This document shows, piece after piece, positions 1 through 7,830 of a stretch of DNA of 64,000 nucleotides (position 1 is its first letter; each line of letters begins with the position of its first letter). Below the pieces are notes generated by a model that did no database searches, had not been told where the DNA came from, and saw nothing but the letters and a program-made list of their open reading frames with translations. A program made the position numbers and the translations under genes. This DNA comes from Oscillospiraceae bacterium (GTDB lineage: Bacteria > Bacillota > Clostridia > Oscillospirales > Acutalibacteraceae): positions 1-64,000 of the forward strand of contig JAQXSW010000028.1 in NCBI GenBank assembly GCA_029219165.1. The letters run 5' to 3'.

Positions 1-19
1 ACAACATGTTGTGTTTATG

Positions 20-101
20 CAACCGGGGACGGTTCTCCGCAACCGGGGACGGTTCTCCGCAACCGGGGACGGTTCTCCATCATCGAGAACCGTCCCCGGT
101 T
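20..101. repeat. 20-bp repeat array A (3 forward + 1 inverted copy)
   Basis: Three copies of the core GGGGACGGTTCTC spaced at 20 bp with CGCAACC linkers are followed after a few bases by one inverted copy, GAGAACCGTCCCC. The inverted copy ends 7 bp from the mutS2 stop codon, so it lies in the mutS2 3' untranslated region and reads GGGGACGG in the sense direction. The left flank belongs to sequence outside the window. It is the same family as the arrays at 3356, 3673, 22452, 29602, 61099 and 61567. Confidence 0.9.
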
Positions 102-107
102 AAATTA

Positions 108-2516
108 CTATTTTAATTTAACAATAGTTACGCCGTCTTCACCTTCACCGAAGGTGCCAAGGCGAAACTCTTTAACCTGCGGGTGACGTCCCAAGTATTG
201 TTTTACGGCTTTTCTTAAAACACCTGTTCCCTTACCGTGAATAACGGTAAATTCACCAATTCCAACACGCACCTGAAGGTCAATGAACTGGTCGAGTGTC
301 ATTATGGCTTCATCTGAAGCCATACCACGAAGATCCACAGAAGTTTCTACCTTCATATCCGATTTTGAGGATATACTTCTGTTTACACCACGTCCAGATG
401 GAGCCTTCTTATTTCCGCTATTTTTCTTCTTAGGATTTTCCACTAGACGAAGTTTTGAAAGTTCAACACGAGATTTCATAATTCCGGATGTCACCTCAAC
501 CATACCTTTTTTATCCGGAAGCGAAGAAACAATTGCCGTTGTGCCAATGTCTGCAATTACAACCGTATCTCCAACTATGAGATCTCTTGGTAGAACATAA
601 TCTTCATCCATTGCAAGAGCAATAATTGGATTAGTTATGTCATCAAGAGAACTCTCGTGACGTTTCATCATAAGTTTTGCATCAGAAGAAAGTTTGGAAA
701 GGTCCTGTGCCTTCTTCTGTTCTTTTTTCATCTTTTCAATATCATCTAGGAAGTATGCAGCCTCACGTCTTGCACGTTCAACTATACGCATTGCTTCATT
801 TCTTGCCTTTTCAACTTCTTCGTTTTTAAGACGTTCAATGTCATCTCGAAGTTTTTGAGCATTCTCTTTTTCAAGTCTGGCCTCAGCTGAAAGTTCAAGT
901 GCTTTTTGATGCTCTGACTCCATTTGTGCACGACTTTCCTCAAGTTTTTCAACTACATCTTCAAAACGTGTATTTTCAGCAGATACCAGGTCACGTGCTC
1001 GATTAACAACCTCCGGACTAATTCCAAGACGCTCAGATATTGCAAACGCATTTGAACGTCCGGGTACACCAATTAAAAGTCTGTATGTTGGTGAAAGTGT
1101 GTTTACATCAAACTCACAGCAACCGTTTTCAACATGGTCCGCCTCAAGTGCGTATGCCTTGAGTTCTGCATAGTGTGTTGTTGCTGCAATTGTGGCACCC
1201 TGCTCGTGAAGTTTTTCAAGAATTGCCATGGCAAGAGCCGCGCCCTCAATAGGGTCGGTACCTGCCCCAAGCTCATCAATTAAAACGAGTGTGCCACGTC
1301 CTGCTTTCGACATGATATCAACAATGTTAGTCATGTGTGAAGAGAATGTTGAAAGTGACTGTTCAATACTTTGCTCATCACCAATGTCAGCAAAAATATT
1401 TTTAAACACTGCTACCTTACTATTGTCGGAGACAGGCAGCATCATTCCGCATGCTGCCATTATAGACATAAGACCAATTGTCTTAATAGATACAGTTTTA
1501 CCTCCCGTGTTTGGACCGGTTATAACTAAAGTGTCAAATGAATCGCCCAGTCTTATATCAGTCTTAACTACCTTCTTAGGGTCTATTAACGGATGACGCG
1601 CACCTTTAAAGTCAATTATTCCTTGATCATTGAGTATAGGAAGAGATGCCTTCATTGAATAAGCAAGTTGAGCCTTTGCAAATACAAGGTTTAGGTACAC
1701 GGCCGCTTCATAACTCATTTTTACATCTTCATAAAGAAGTCCAGCCGCAGCCGACAATTCACCAAGGATTTTTTCTATTTCCTCATACTCTTTACCAAGA
1801 AGCACCTTTATTTCATTGTTTGCTTCTACCACAGACATAGGTTCAATAAAAACAGTTGCACCACTGTCTGAAGTGTCCTGAACAAGTCCGGCAACTGTAC
1901 TCTTATGTTCACGCTTAACCGGCACAACATATCTGCCGTTACGAATTGTCACAATAGCATCCTGAAGTGCGGTTCTGTAATGCTCAGAATGAATAATATG
2001 ATCAAGTTTGTCACGAATACTGGACTCTTTATTTCTGAGTGCTTTACGAATATCGGCAAGATCTTTAGAAGCCGAATCTGCCATTTCATCCTCAGACAAA
2101 ATTGAAGTGAAAATTCTATCTTCAAGGTATTTGTCATAAGTCAGAACATTAAAATAGCCGACGAGCGATGTATCCATTCCGGAGCACTGTGAATACCAGT
2201 CAGAAAGATTTCTAAGTGCTCGGAGGGTAGAGGCAACATCCAATAAATCACGCATTGAAAGAGTTCCGCCTCCATTTGCGACATGGAGCAGATTATTTAC
2301 ATTTTTAAGTCCACCAAATGATGGACCGCCAAATTTTGCAAGAAGTGCGTGTGCGTCTGAAGTTTGATTAAGTAATATCTCGGCATCAGCAAGTTCCGTT
2401 TCCGGTCTAACTTCCCACACAAGCTCTTTTGTATCCGCACAAGAGACAAATCCCTCAAGGCGTTCAAGGATTTTGTCAAAATCCAATGCTTTAAGATGTC
2501 TGTTTAACTCTTTCAT
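108..2516 (-). CDS. mutS2: Endonuclease MutS2 (Smr-domain MutS homologue)
   Basis: MutS2-family ATPase, 802 residues, the usual family length. The MutS core carries Walker A GPNTGGKTVS and the Walker B/signature stretch LIDELGAGTDP in its middle third. A long charged coiled-coil region follows, and a C-terminal Smr nuclease domain contains VDLRGM and HGKGTGVLR. Known family roles are suppression of homologous recombination and, in Bacillus, rescue of collided ribosomes; either may apply. There is no N-terminal mismatch-recognition domain of the MutS type. It is divergent from recO and the two promoters overlap. Its stop is directly followed by repeat array A. Confidence 0.97.
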   Translation of the reverse strand: MKELNRHLKALDFDKILERLEGFVSCADTKELVWEVRPETELADAEILLNQTSDAHALLAKFGGPSFGGLKNVNNLLHVANGGGTLSMRDLLDVASTLRALRNLSDWYSQCSGMDTSLVGYFNVLTYDKYLEDRIFTSILSEDEMADSASKDLADIRKALRNKESSIRDKLDHIIHSEHYRTALQDAIVTIRNGRYVVPVKREHKSTVAGLVQDTSDSGATVFIEPMSVVEANNEIKVLLGKEYEEIEKILGELSAAAGLLYEDVKMSYEAAVYLNLVFAKAQLAYSMKASLPILNDQGIIDFKGARHPLIDPKKVVKTDIRLGDSFDTLVITGPNTGGKTVSIKTIGLMSIMAACGMMLPVSDNSKVAVFKNIFADIGDEQSIEQSLSTFSSHMTNIVDIMSKAGRGTLVLIDELGAGTDPIEGAALAMAILEKLHEQGATIAATTHYAELKAYALEADHVENGCCEFDVNTLSPTYRLLIGVPGRSNAFAISERLGISPEVVNRARDLVSAENTRFEDVVEKLEESRAQMESEHQKALELSAEARLEKENAQKLRDDIERLKNEEVEKARNEAMRIVERARREAAYFLDDIEKMKKEQKKAQDLSKLSSDAKLMMKRHESSLDDITNPIIALAMDEDYVLPRDLIVGDTVVIADIGTTAIVSSLPDKKGMVEVTSGIMKSRVELSKLRLVENPKKKNSGNKKAPSGRGVNRSISSKSDMKVETSVDLRGMASDEAIMTLDQFIDLQVRVGIGEFTVIHGKGTGVLRKAVKQYLGRHPQVKEFRLGTFGEGEDGVTIVKLK

Positions 2517-2561
2517 TGTTCTACCTCTAAACTAATTTCAAACAATTCTAACATTTAGACG

Positions 2562-2590
2562 TTGTTAATTCAACACATTATAAGTATAAT
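2562..2590 (+). promoter_or_regulatory. Predicted sigma-A promoter of recO
   Basis: A -35 box TTGTTA at 2562-2567 and a perfect -10 box TATAAT at 2585-2590 are separated by 17 bp. Transcription would start near 2597, just upstream of the recO ribosome binding site. The element lies inside the oppositely directed mutS2 promoter. Confidence 0.65.
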
Positions 2591-2606
2591 TATACTATTC
2601 TAACAA
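2577..2606 (-). promoter_or_regulatory. Predicted promoter of mutS2
   Basis: Read on the minus strand, TTGTTA (complement at 2601-2606) and TATAAT (complement at 2577-2582) are separated by 18 bp. The site interleaves with the recO promoter, so polymerase could probably occupy only one at a time. Confidence 0.55.
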
Positions 2607-2620
2607 GCGAGGTGAACGAA

Positions 2621-3355
2621 ATGCATATAGAGACGGATGGTCTTGTTATTAGAGAACAGAATGTCGGCGAATCAGACAGACTTATAACTGTTCTAACATC
2701 CAAATACGGTGTTATTAAAGCATTCGTTCACGGTGCAAAGAGCATGAAGAGTAAACTTCTTTCAGGAACTCAACTTCTTTGTTACTCAGACTTCACATTT
2801 TTCCGAGGCCGCGATGCATACACGGTGGACTCAGCAAATGCAAAGAACGTGTTCTTTGAACTTCGTTCAGACATATATAGTCTTTCTATTGCACTTTACC
2901 TTGCGGAACTTGCCGGAGAACTTGCTCCGGAAATGGATGACGCGGATGAACTTCTGCGCCTTACACTTAATTCTATTTATCTTCTTTCAAAAGGAAAAAA
3001 AGACCGTAGACTCATAAAGTCTGTGGCCGAACTTCGTGCTATGTCCATTTCCGGTTTTATGCCAAACCTTGTTGCCTGTGACTCATGTGGAGAATTTAAG
3101 TCTGACGTCTTTTTCTTCTCCATCCAGCACGGCAACATCCTTTGTCAAAACTGCAACAACGGTCGCCCCGGCGTACCACTGTCATTTTCGACAGTTACCG
3201 CCATGCGTCATATTGTTTTCAGCGAGCCGAAGAAAATCTTCGATTTCGAGCTTACCGAAACAGCTCAAAACGAACTATCAGCAATAACGGAAAATTTCAC
3301 ACTAGAGCAAACGGGAAAGCATTTCAAAACCTTAGATTTTTATAAGTCTTTGTAA
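2621..3355 (+). CDS. recO: DNA repair protein RecO
   Basis: RecO, 244 residues, mediates RecA loading in the RecFOR recombinational repair pathway. The N-terminal OB-fold begins ETDGLVIREQNVGESDRL, typical of the family, and the C-terminal half has a CxxC...CxxC zinc-binding pair (CDSC and CQNC). The ATG at 2621 is chosen because GAGGTGA at 2609-2615 is a proper ribosome binding site for it; an in-frame GTG at 2612 overlaps that site and is less likely. In many Firmicutes recO lies next to era; here the two genes are convergent, with repeat arrays B and C between them. Confidence 0.95.
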   Translation: MHIETDGLVIREQNVGESDRLITVLTSKYGVIKAFVHGAKSMKSKLLSGTQLLCYSDFTFFRGRDAYTVDSANAKNVFFELRSDIYSLSIALYLAELAGELAPEMDDADELLRLTLNSIYLLSKGKKDRRLIKSVAELRAMSISGFMPNLVACDSCGEFKSDVFFFSIQHGNILCQNCNNGRPGVPLSFSTVTAMRHIVFSEPKKIFDFELTETAQNELSAITENFTLEQTGKHFKTLDFYKSL

Positions 3356-3391
3356 ACCGGGGACGGTTCTCCGTTGTCGGGGACGTTTCTC
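3356..3391. repeat. 20-bp repeat array B (2 copies)
   Basis: Two GGGGACGG-oriented copies begin immediately after the recO stop codon; the second is degenerate (GGGGACGTTTCTC). The array sits between the recO stop and its terminator. With array C it forms an inverted pair around a spacer of about 280 bp. Confidence 0.85.
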
Positions 3392-3412
3392 TAATATACA
3401 TTTTTACAAATT

Positions 3413-3450
3413 AAACGCACCTACTTTATTAATTTAAGTAGGTGCGTTTT
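3413..3450 (+). terminator. Rho-independent terminator of recO
   Basis: The stem AAACGCACCTACTT (3413-3426) pairs with AAGTAGGTGCGTTT (3436-3449) and is followed by a short T run. It is related in sequence to the hairpin at 3617-3653. Confidence 0.75.
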
Positions 3451-3616
3451 CACGTATTTAGAATTCAAATAATTCTAAAGTCCGAATACGGATATAAGTT
3501 AGCAAATGGAAGGTAGCATACATCTATGTAAAATAATTGGCTAAGCAATATTCCAAGATAAAATCTAACAAGGAATATAATAAAAACAGTCTTTAAATGA
3601 CACATTTTATAAAATT
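3451..3616. other. Non-coding interval between two related hairpins
   Basis: This AT-rich stretch of about 165 bp has no convincing open reading frame with a ribosome binding site and no structure that I recognise. It is bounded by two hairpins sharing AAAC-CACCTA stems, which hints at a duplicated terminator or a decayed small gene or RNA. Confidence 0.4.
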
Positions 3617-3655
3617 AAACTCACCTATCTAAGAAGTTAAAGTAGGTGAGTTTTT
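3617..3655 (-). terminator. Probable terminator of era (bidirectional hairpin)
   Basis: AAACTCACCTA (3617-3627) pairs with TAGGTGAGTTT (3643-3653). Leftward transcription from era would pass through array C and then form this hairpin, followed by AATTTTAT. In the rightward direction a T run also follows. Confidence 0.6.
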
Positions 3656-3672
3656 ACCAATTTTTATATTCA

Positions 3673-3907
3673 GAGAACCGTCCCCAGTTGCGGAGAACCG
3701 TCCCCGGTTGCGGAGAACCGTCCCCGGTTGCAGAGAACCGTCCCCGGCTGCGGAGAACCGTCCCCGGTTGCGGAGAACCGTCCCCGGTTGTGGAGAACCG
3801 TCCCCGGTTGCGGAGAACCGTCCCTGGTTGCAGAGAACCGTCCCCAGTTGCGGAGAACCGTCCCCGGCTGCGGAGAACCGTCCCCGGTTGCAGAGAACCG
3901 TCCCCAG
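3673..3907. repeat. 20-bp repeat array C (12 inverted-orientation copies)
   Basis: Twelve copies of GAGAACCGTCCCC at an exact 20-bp period have linkers that are mostly GGTTGCG or AGTTGCG; one core carries a single change (CCCTGG). The array ends next to the era stop codon. On the minus strand it reads GGGGACGGTTCTC in the direction of era transcription, so it is probably part of the era mRNA 3' end. Because 20 is not a multiple of 3, all frames stay open as spurious repetitive peptides. Confidence 0.95.
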
Positions 3908-3912
3908 TTTAA

Positions 3913-4806
3913 TTAATCCAGTCCAAAGTTATGAATAAGACCTTCACGGTCACGCCAGCCTTCTTTGACTTTTACCCAGCATTGAAGGTTAATGTGGCAG
4001 TCAAAGAATTTCTCCATATCCTGTCTTGCATACGTTGAAACCTTTTTAAGCATAGACCCTTTTTTGCCAATGATTATACCCTTGTGGCTTTCCTTTTCAC
4101 AGTAGATAACTGCGTCTATGTCAACAATGCCAGAGTCATCGTCACGTTCATGCATTTTTTCAATGCTGACTGCAACTCCATGCGGAACTTCTTTTTCCAT
4201 AAGCCTAAGCATTTTCTCTCGGATTATTTCCCCGGCAATTACACGTTCAGGTTGGTCCGTAAGTGCATCGTCCGGGAAAAAGTGAATTGATGGTTGTGAA
4301 AGATTTGTGAGTTCCAAAAGAAGTTCGTCAATACCTATTCCCTTAACTGCACTGACGGGTACAATTGCAGTAAAGTCGTAAAGTCTTGAAAGTTCTGCAA
4401 TTCTAAGTGCTAAATCTTCTTTGTTTTCAATGGTGTCAATTTTATTTATTGCTAGAATTACCGGGAGTTTTTCCTTTTTAAATTTATGAATAAGTTCCTC
4501 TTCTGCCGGACGAAGTTCACCTTCCGGTTCAACAACAAAAAGACACGCATCTACACCTGCCACACTGTCTGTGACTGCTTTGACCATCTTCTCACCAAGC
4601 TTGTTTTTAGGCCTATGATAACCGGGTGTGTCTGTGAAAACAAGCTGTGTTTCGTCCATTGTTAAAACACCCATAATCTTGGTGCGAGTTGTCTGTGGCT
4701 TGTTGGAAACAATTGCAACCTTTTGTCCTATCATTTTGTTAAGTAGTGAGGACTTTCCAACGTTTGGACAGCCCACAATTGCAATAAATGCAGTTCTGCT
4801 TTCCAT
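3913..4806 (-). CDS. era: GTPase Era, 30S ribosome assembly
   Basis: Era, 297 residues, binds the 3' end of 16S rRNA and helps 30S maturation. The GTPase domain has G1 GCPNVGKSS near the N-terminus, DTPG, and NKID. The C-terminal KH domain includes GIIIGKKGSMLKK. The ATG has GGAG five bases upstream and lies 11 bp after the ybeY stop codon. It is last in the transcription unit phoH-ybeY-era, the common Firmicutes arrangement. Its 3' end runs straight into the 12-copy repeat array. Confidence 0.97.
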   Translation of the reverse strand: MESRTAFIAIVGCPNVGKSSLLNKMIGQKVAIVSNKPQTTRTKIMGVLTMDETQLVFTDTPGYHRPKNKLGEKMVKAVTDSVAGVDACLFVVEPEGELRPAEEELIHKFKKEKLPVILAINKIDTIENKEDLALRIAELSRLYDFTAIVPVSAVKGIGIDELLLELTNLSQPSIHFFPDDALTDQPERVIAGEIIREKMLRLMEKEVPHGVAVSIEKMHERDDDSGIVDIDAVIYCEKESHKGIIIGKKGSMLKKVSTYARQDMEKFFDCHINLQCWVKVKEGWRDREGLIHNFGLD

Positions 4807-4817
4807 ATTATCTCCGA

Positions 4818-5318
4818 TTATTCCATGTAGTAACTTCCGTCTCTTTTAAGACCAAGTTCCGTAAGAGCATGCTCTTCTTTTTCCCTCATATGTAAAAGTT
4901 CAAGGCCACCATTCTCATGGTCATAACCAAGAAGGTGAAGCATTGAATGAACGGTAAGATAACCCACCTCACGCTGAAGACTGTGACCATAACGTTCTGC
5001 CTGCTCTATTGCCTTTTCAACAGAAAGAACAATGTCTCCCAGTTGAGCCTCTCCGGTGTCAAGATTAATGTCATAAACACCATCTACACCTAAAGGAAAA
5101 GAAAGAACGTCAGTCTCTTTGTCTATGTTCCTGTATGTCTTATTCATTTCACGAATTTGCTCGTTGTCTACTAGTTTTACAGAAACTTCTGCATTGCCCT
5201 TAAACTCTTCCATTGTAAGAACAGCCGTACAGCAACGACGAATGAGCATTCTTATTCCCTTTGGTATTTTAACGGCGTTTTGGTCATTTGTAATTACAAC
5301 TTTAATTTTATTTGCCAT
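4818..5318 (-). CDS. ybeY: Endoribonuclease YbeY, rRNA maturation
   Basis: YbeY, 166 residues, is a zinc-dependent endoribonuclease needed for 16S rRNA 3' processing and ribosome quality control. The zinc motif HxxxHxxxxxH is intact (HSMLHLLGYDH) in the C-terminal third, and the family signature ETDVLSFPL precedes it. It lies between phoH and era with short gaps, consistent with co-transcription. Confidence 0.96.
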   Translation of the reverse strand: MANKIKVVITNDQNAVKIPKGIRMLIRRCCTAVLTMEEFKGNAEVSVKLVDNEQIREMNKTYRNIDKETDVLSFPLGVDGVYDINLDTGEAQLGDIVLSVEKAIEQAERYGHSLQREVGYLTVHSMLHLLGYDHENGGLELLHMREKEEHALTELGLKRDGSYYME

Positions 5319-5336
5319 TTATACCCTTCCTTCGCT

Positions 5337-6305
5337 TTATTTATTATTGTTATTCTTTTCCGCATATTTTTCATAAGCTTTGACAATTTCCTGTACAAGG
5401 TGGTGTCTTACCACATCTTTTTCATCAAAGCGAATAGTCTTAATTCCCTCAATATTCTTCAAAATTTTAGTTACTTCCCGAAGTCCGGATTTCTTTCCAC
5501 CCGGAAGATCAATCTGTGTAATATCTCCGGTTACAACCGCCTTAGAGTTTGCGCCAAGACGGGTTAGGAACATTTTCATTTGTTCCGAAGTCGTATTCTG
5601 CGCCTCATCTAAAATAATGAAGCTATCATCAAGAGTTCTACCACGCATATATGCAAGTGGTGCAACCTCTATAGTTCCACGTTCCATTTGCCTTTGGAAG
5701 CTATCAGGACCAAGCATATCAAAGAGGGCATCATAAAGTGGTCTTAGATATGGATCAACCTTTTGTTGGAGATCTCCCGGCAAGAAACCAAGACTTTCAC
5801 CCGCTTCAACCGCCGGCCTTGTAAGAATAATTCTATTTACTTCCTTTGCCTTAAAAGCCTTAACCGCCATGGCAACCGCAAGGTATGTCTTACCGGTACC
5901 GGCAGGGCCTATTCCAAAAATGACAGTGTTGTCACGAATTGCATCCACATAACGCTTCTGTCCAAAAGTCTTTGGTTTAATAGGCTTGCCGGAAGCCGTA
6001 ATACAAATACAATCAGACATGAGTTTTTCTATCTGTGTATGCGATCCATCCTTCACCGTACTGATTACATACCTTATATTTTGCTCACTTAGCGGTTCTC
6101 CTCTTTTAAGGAAAACCATAAGACCGTCAATTGCCTTACTACAATTCTCAATATCCTCTTCTTCACCAGTAACTTTTAGGGTATCCCCTCTTGCAATTAC
6201 GTGCACAGAATACTCATCCTCAAGTATTTTTATGTTCTCATCCAGGCTTCCAAAAAGTCCGGCTAAACATTCAATATTGTCAAATGTAATGAGTTTTTCT
6301 GCCAC
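5337..6305 (-). CDS. phoH: PhoH family ATPase
   Basis: PhoH/PhoL-type protein, 322 residues. An N-terminal KH-like RNA-binding segment precedes a P-loop ATPase with Walker A GPAGTGKTY and Walker B IILDEAQN. The cellular role is not settled in the family, but linkage to ybeY and era points to RNA or ribosome metabolism. The start is GTG at 6305, preceded by a GGGAAG ribosome binding site. It follows yqfD, as in Bacillus and Clostridia. Confidence 0.93.
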   Translation of the reverse strand: MAEKLITFDNIECLAGLFGSLDENIKILEDEYSVHVIARGDTLKVTGEEEDIENCSKAIDGLMVFLKRGEPLSEQNIRYVISTVKDGSHTQIEKLMSDCICITASGKPIKPKTFGQKRYVDAIRDNTVIFGIGPAGTGKTYLAVAMAVKAFKAKEVNRIILTRPAVEAGESLGFLPGDLQQKVDPYLRPLYDALFDMLGPDSFQRQMERGTIEVAPLAYMRGRTLDDSFIILDEAQNTTSEQMKMFLTRLGANSKAVVTGDITQIDLPGGKKSGLREVTKILKNIEGIKTIRFDEKDVVRHHLVQEIVKAYEKYAEKNNNNK

Positions 6306-6409
6306 GCTTTAACACTTCCCACAAATAATACGCAATTATTATAATCCATTATTCATAAAAAATTAATTGACATTTTAGATAAATTTCACATATTTTTCTT
6401 GTATGCTAT

Positions 6410-7564
6410 TTAACTTTCATCAACAAATTCAATGTACTTATATTCACATATATCCTCAATCAACGTAAACTTAGCAATTATTTCAGTCTTATCTTCTGTA
6501 AAAACATCTTTTATTTTCACTGATTTAATATTCTCATTATTCACTTCAGCCAACTGTTTATTAAAAAGTTTATCAAGACAAATCAAATAAAGTTTTTCCC
6601 GTGGTAAATTGATCTTTTCAGTCTTGAATATAAATGACGTTTCTATGCCAACCGGGACAAGGATTTCTTCAAACTCAACATATTTTTGAAATCCATTATT
6701 TTTCCCTGTTAATCCAAATTTCTTTCCAAGAAAATTTAACCTGTACCTTGGTATTATTTCCGTTCTTTTGGAAAGATTGCTGCCGGATTCAACGGAAGAG
6801 GATATTTCTCGTTCCGTCTTTGCCAGCACATTTCCATCCGCAGCATCAAACATTGTCATACCACTACTCAAATCCACTACTCCGGAAATGAGAAGATCAC
6901 CTTTTACCACCGCTGAGCCAACTTTAACCTCAGCTCTACCTGAAAAGGGTTCCATTTTGACTATTTGTCCATCACATTTTGCAATAACATTGCAAGGCTC
7001 TTTAAATGAATTTACTTCCGGTATGGGTACAGCCTCTTTAACCTTTATAACACCGTTTGTCCCACTTCTTGAAAAAGAAATCCAAGAGAATTCAGTAAGC
7101 TCTCCTAAAACATTTTCACACACAGTTTGCGCATCTATTTCATCTGTTCTGGCACCAATGTACACTCCATTTTTTTGAAAAGCCTCAAGAACTTTGTTTT
7201 TATAAAGGTTATTCACACCTTCCACTGAAATTGTTAAAACTGAACCGGAAAAATAATAAAGAAGAATAATTCCAATAATAAAGCCTATTATTAAGCCGAA
7301 TCTGTTTCTTCGCTTAAATATTTGAAACGGAAGACCATGTTTTTCCACTATTCTAAGCTTCATACTTGAGTTCTTCCTAAAATCATGAATTAACCTATAA
7401 TCCTCAGCAAAAACAGAAATAATCATGTGCGATTCATATCTTTGTATATCAAAAACATTTATGTTATGTTTTTTTAAATCATTTAAAAATTTATCCGGAA
7501 ATCCACCCTCAGCCCGAACACACACATACCCTCTAAAAAGCCTAAATACGTTAATAAATCTCAT
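6410..7564 (-). CDS. yqfD: Sporulation protein YqfD
   Basis: YqfD-family protein, about 384 residues from the ATG at 7564, which has AGGTGG upstream; in-frame GTG codons further up overlap that site. A single transmembrane segment near residues 90-110 (FGLIIGFIIGIILLYYF) separates a short cytoplasmic part from an extracytoplasmic region with the POTRA-like start VEGVNNLYK. In Bacillus the gene is expressed in the mother cell and required for stage IV sporulation; its biochemical role is unknown. It is first in the leftward yqfD-phoH-ybeY-era run and divergent from the YqfC-like gene, instead of downstream of yqfC as usual. Confidence 0.9.
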   Translation of the reverse strand: MRFINVFRLFRGYVCVRAEGGFPDKFLNDLKKHNINVFDIQRYESHMIISVFAEDYRLIHDFRKNSSMKLRIVEKHGLPFQIFKRRNRFGLIIGFIIGIILLYYFSGSVLTISVEGVNNLYKNKVLEAFQKNGVYIGARTDEIDAQTVCENVLGELTEFSWISFSRSGTNGVIKVKEAVPIPEVNSFKEPCNVIAKCDGQIVKMEPFSGRAEVKVGSAVVKGDLLISGVVDLSSGMTMFDAADGNVLAKTEREISSSVESGSNLSKRTEIIPRYRLNFLGKKFGLTGKNNGFQKYVEFEEILVPVGIETSFIFKTEKINLPREKLYLICLDKLFNKQLAEVNNENIKSVKIKDVFTEDKTEIIAKFTLIEDICEYKYIEFVDES

Positions 7565-7623
7565 TGCTACCACCTACGAATAATATATTTTTTTTAGACA
7601 TATTTTATTCTAGGGTGGTAGCA
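7565..7623. repeat. Inverted repeat formed by two divergent ribosome binding sites
   Basis: TGCTACCACC at 7565-7574 and GGTGGTAGCA at 7614-7623 are perfect 10-bp complements. Each arm is the ribosome binding site and spacer of one flanking gene (yqfD to the left, the YqfC-like gene to the right). The AT-rich 39 bp between the arms must hold both promoters if the genes are not read from further away. Confidence 0.75.
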
Positions 7624-7829
7624 TGTTTTATCTTGAAATGGAAAATGAAAAACAAATATATCTCTCCGGATGCACAGAAATAAATAAATTCAACGAAGAT
7701 TGCATTACACTTGCATCAGATGAATGCATCTTATCAGTTAGTGGGAGCAATCTTTGCGCAACATCATATGCCAATGGAGAAATATATATAAACGGAGATA
7801 TTCTCCGCATTGAGTTTGGAGAAAAATAA
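7623..7829 (+). CDS. YabP/YqfC-family sporulation protein
   Basis: A 68-residue protein with the beta-strand-rich pattern of the YabP/YqfC family: a short charged start, then alternating strands ending in GEIYINGDILRIEFG. The family is involved in spore coat or cortex formation and usually has 80-100 residues, so this is a compact member. The ribosome binding site GGGTGG precedes the ATG. It is followed one base later by ylbJ. It is either the local yqfC in inverted orientation or a YabP paralogue; the sequence alone does not decide. Confidence 0.7.
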   Translation: MFYLEMENEKQIYLSGCTEINKFNEDCITLASDECILSVSGSNLCATSYANGEIYINGDILRIEFGEK

Positions 7830-7830
7830 T

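Noticed and set aside
3673-3907. CRISPR array
   Set aside because: The repeats are 13-bp cores with near-constant 7-bp linkers at a 20-bp period; there are no unique spacers of 25-40 bp and no cas genes.
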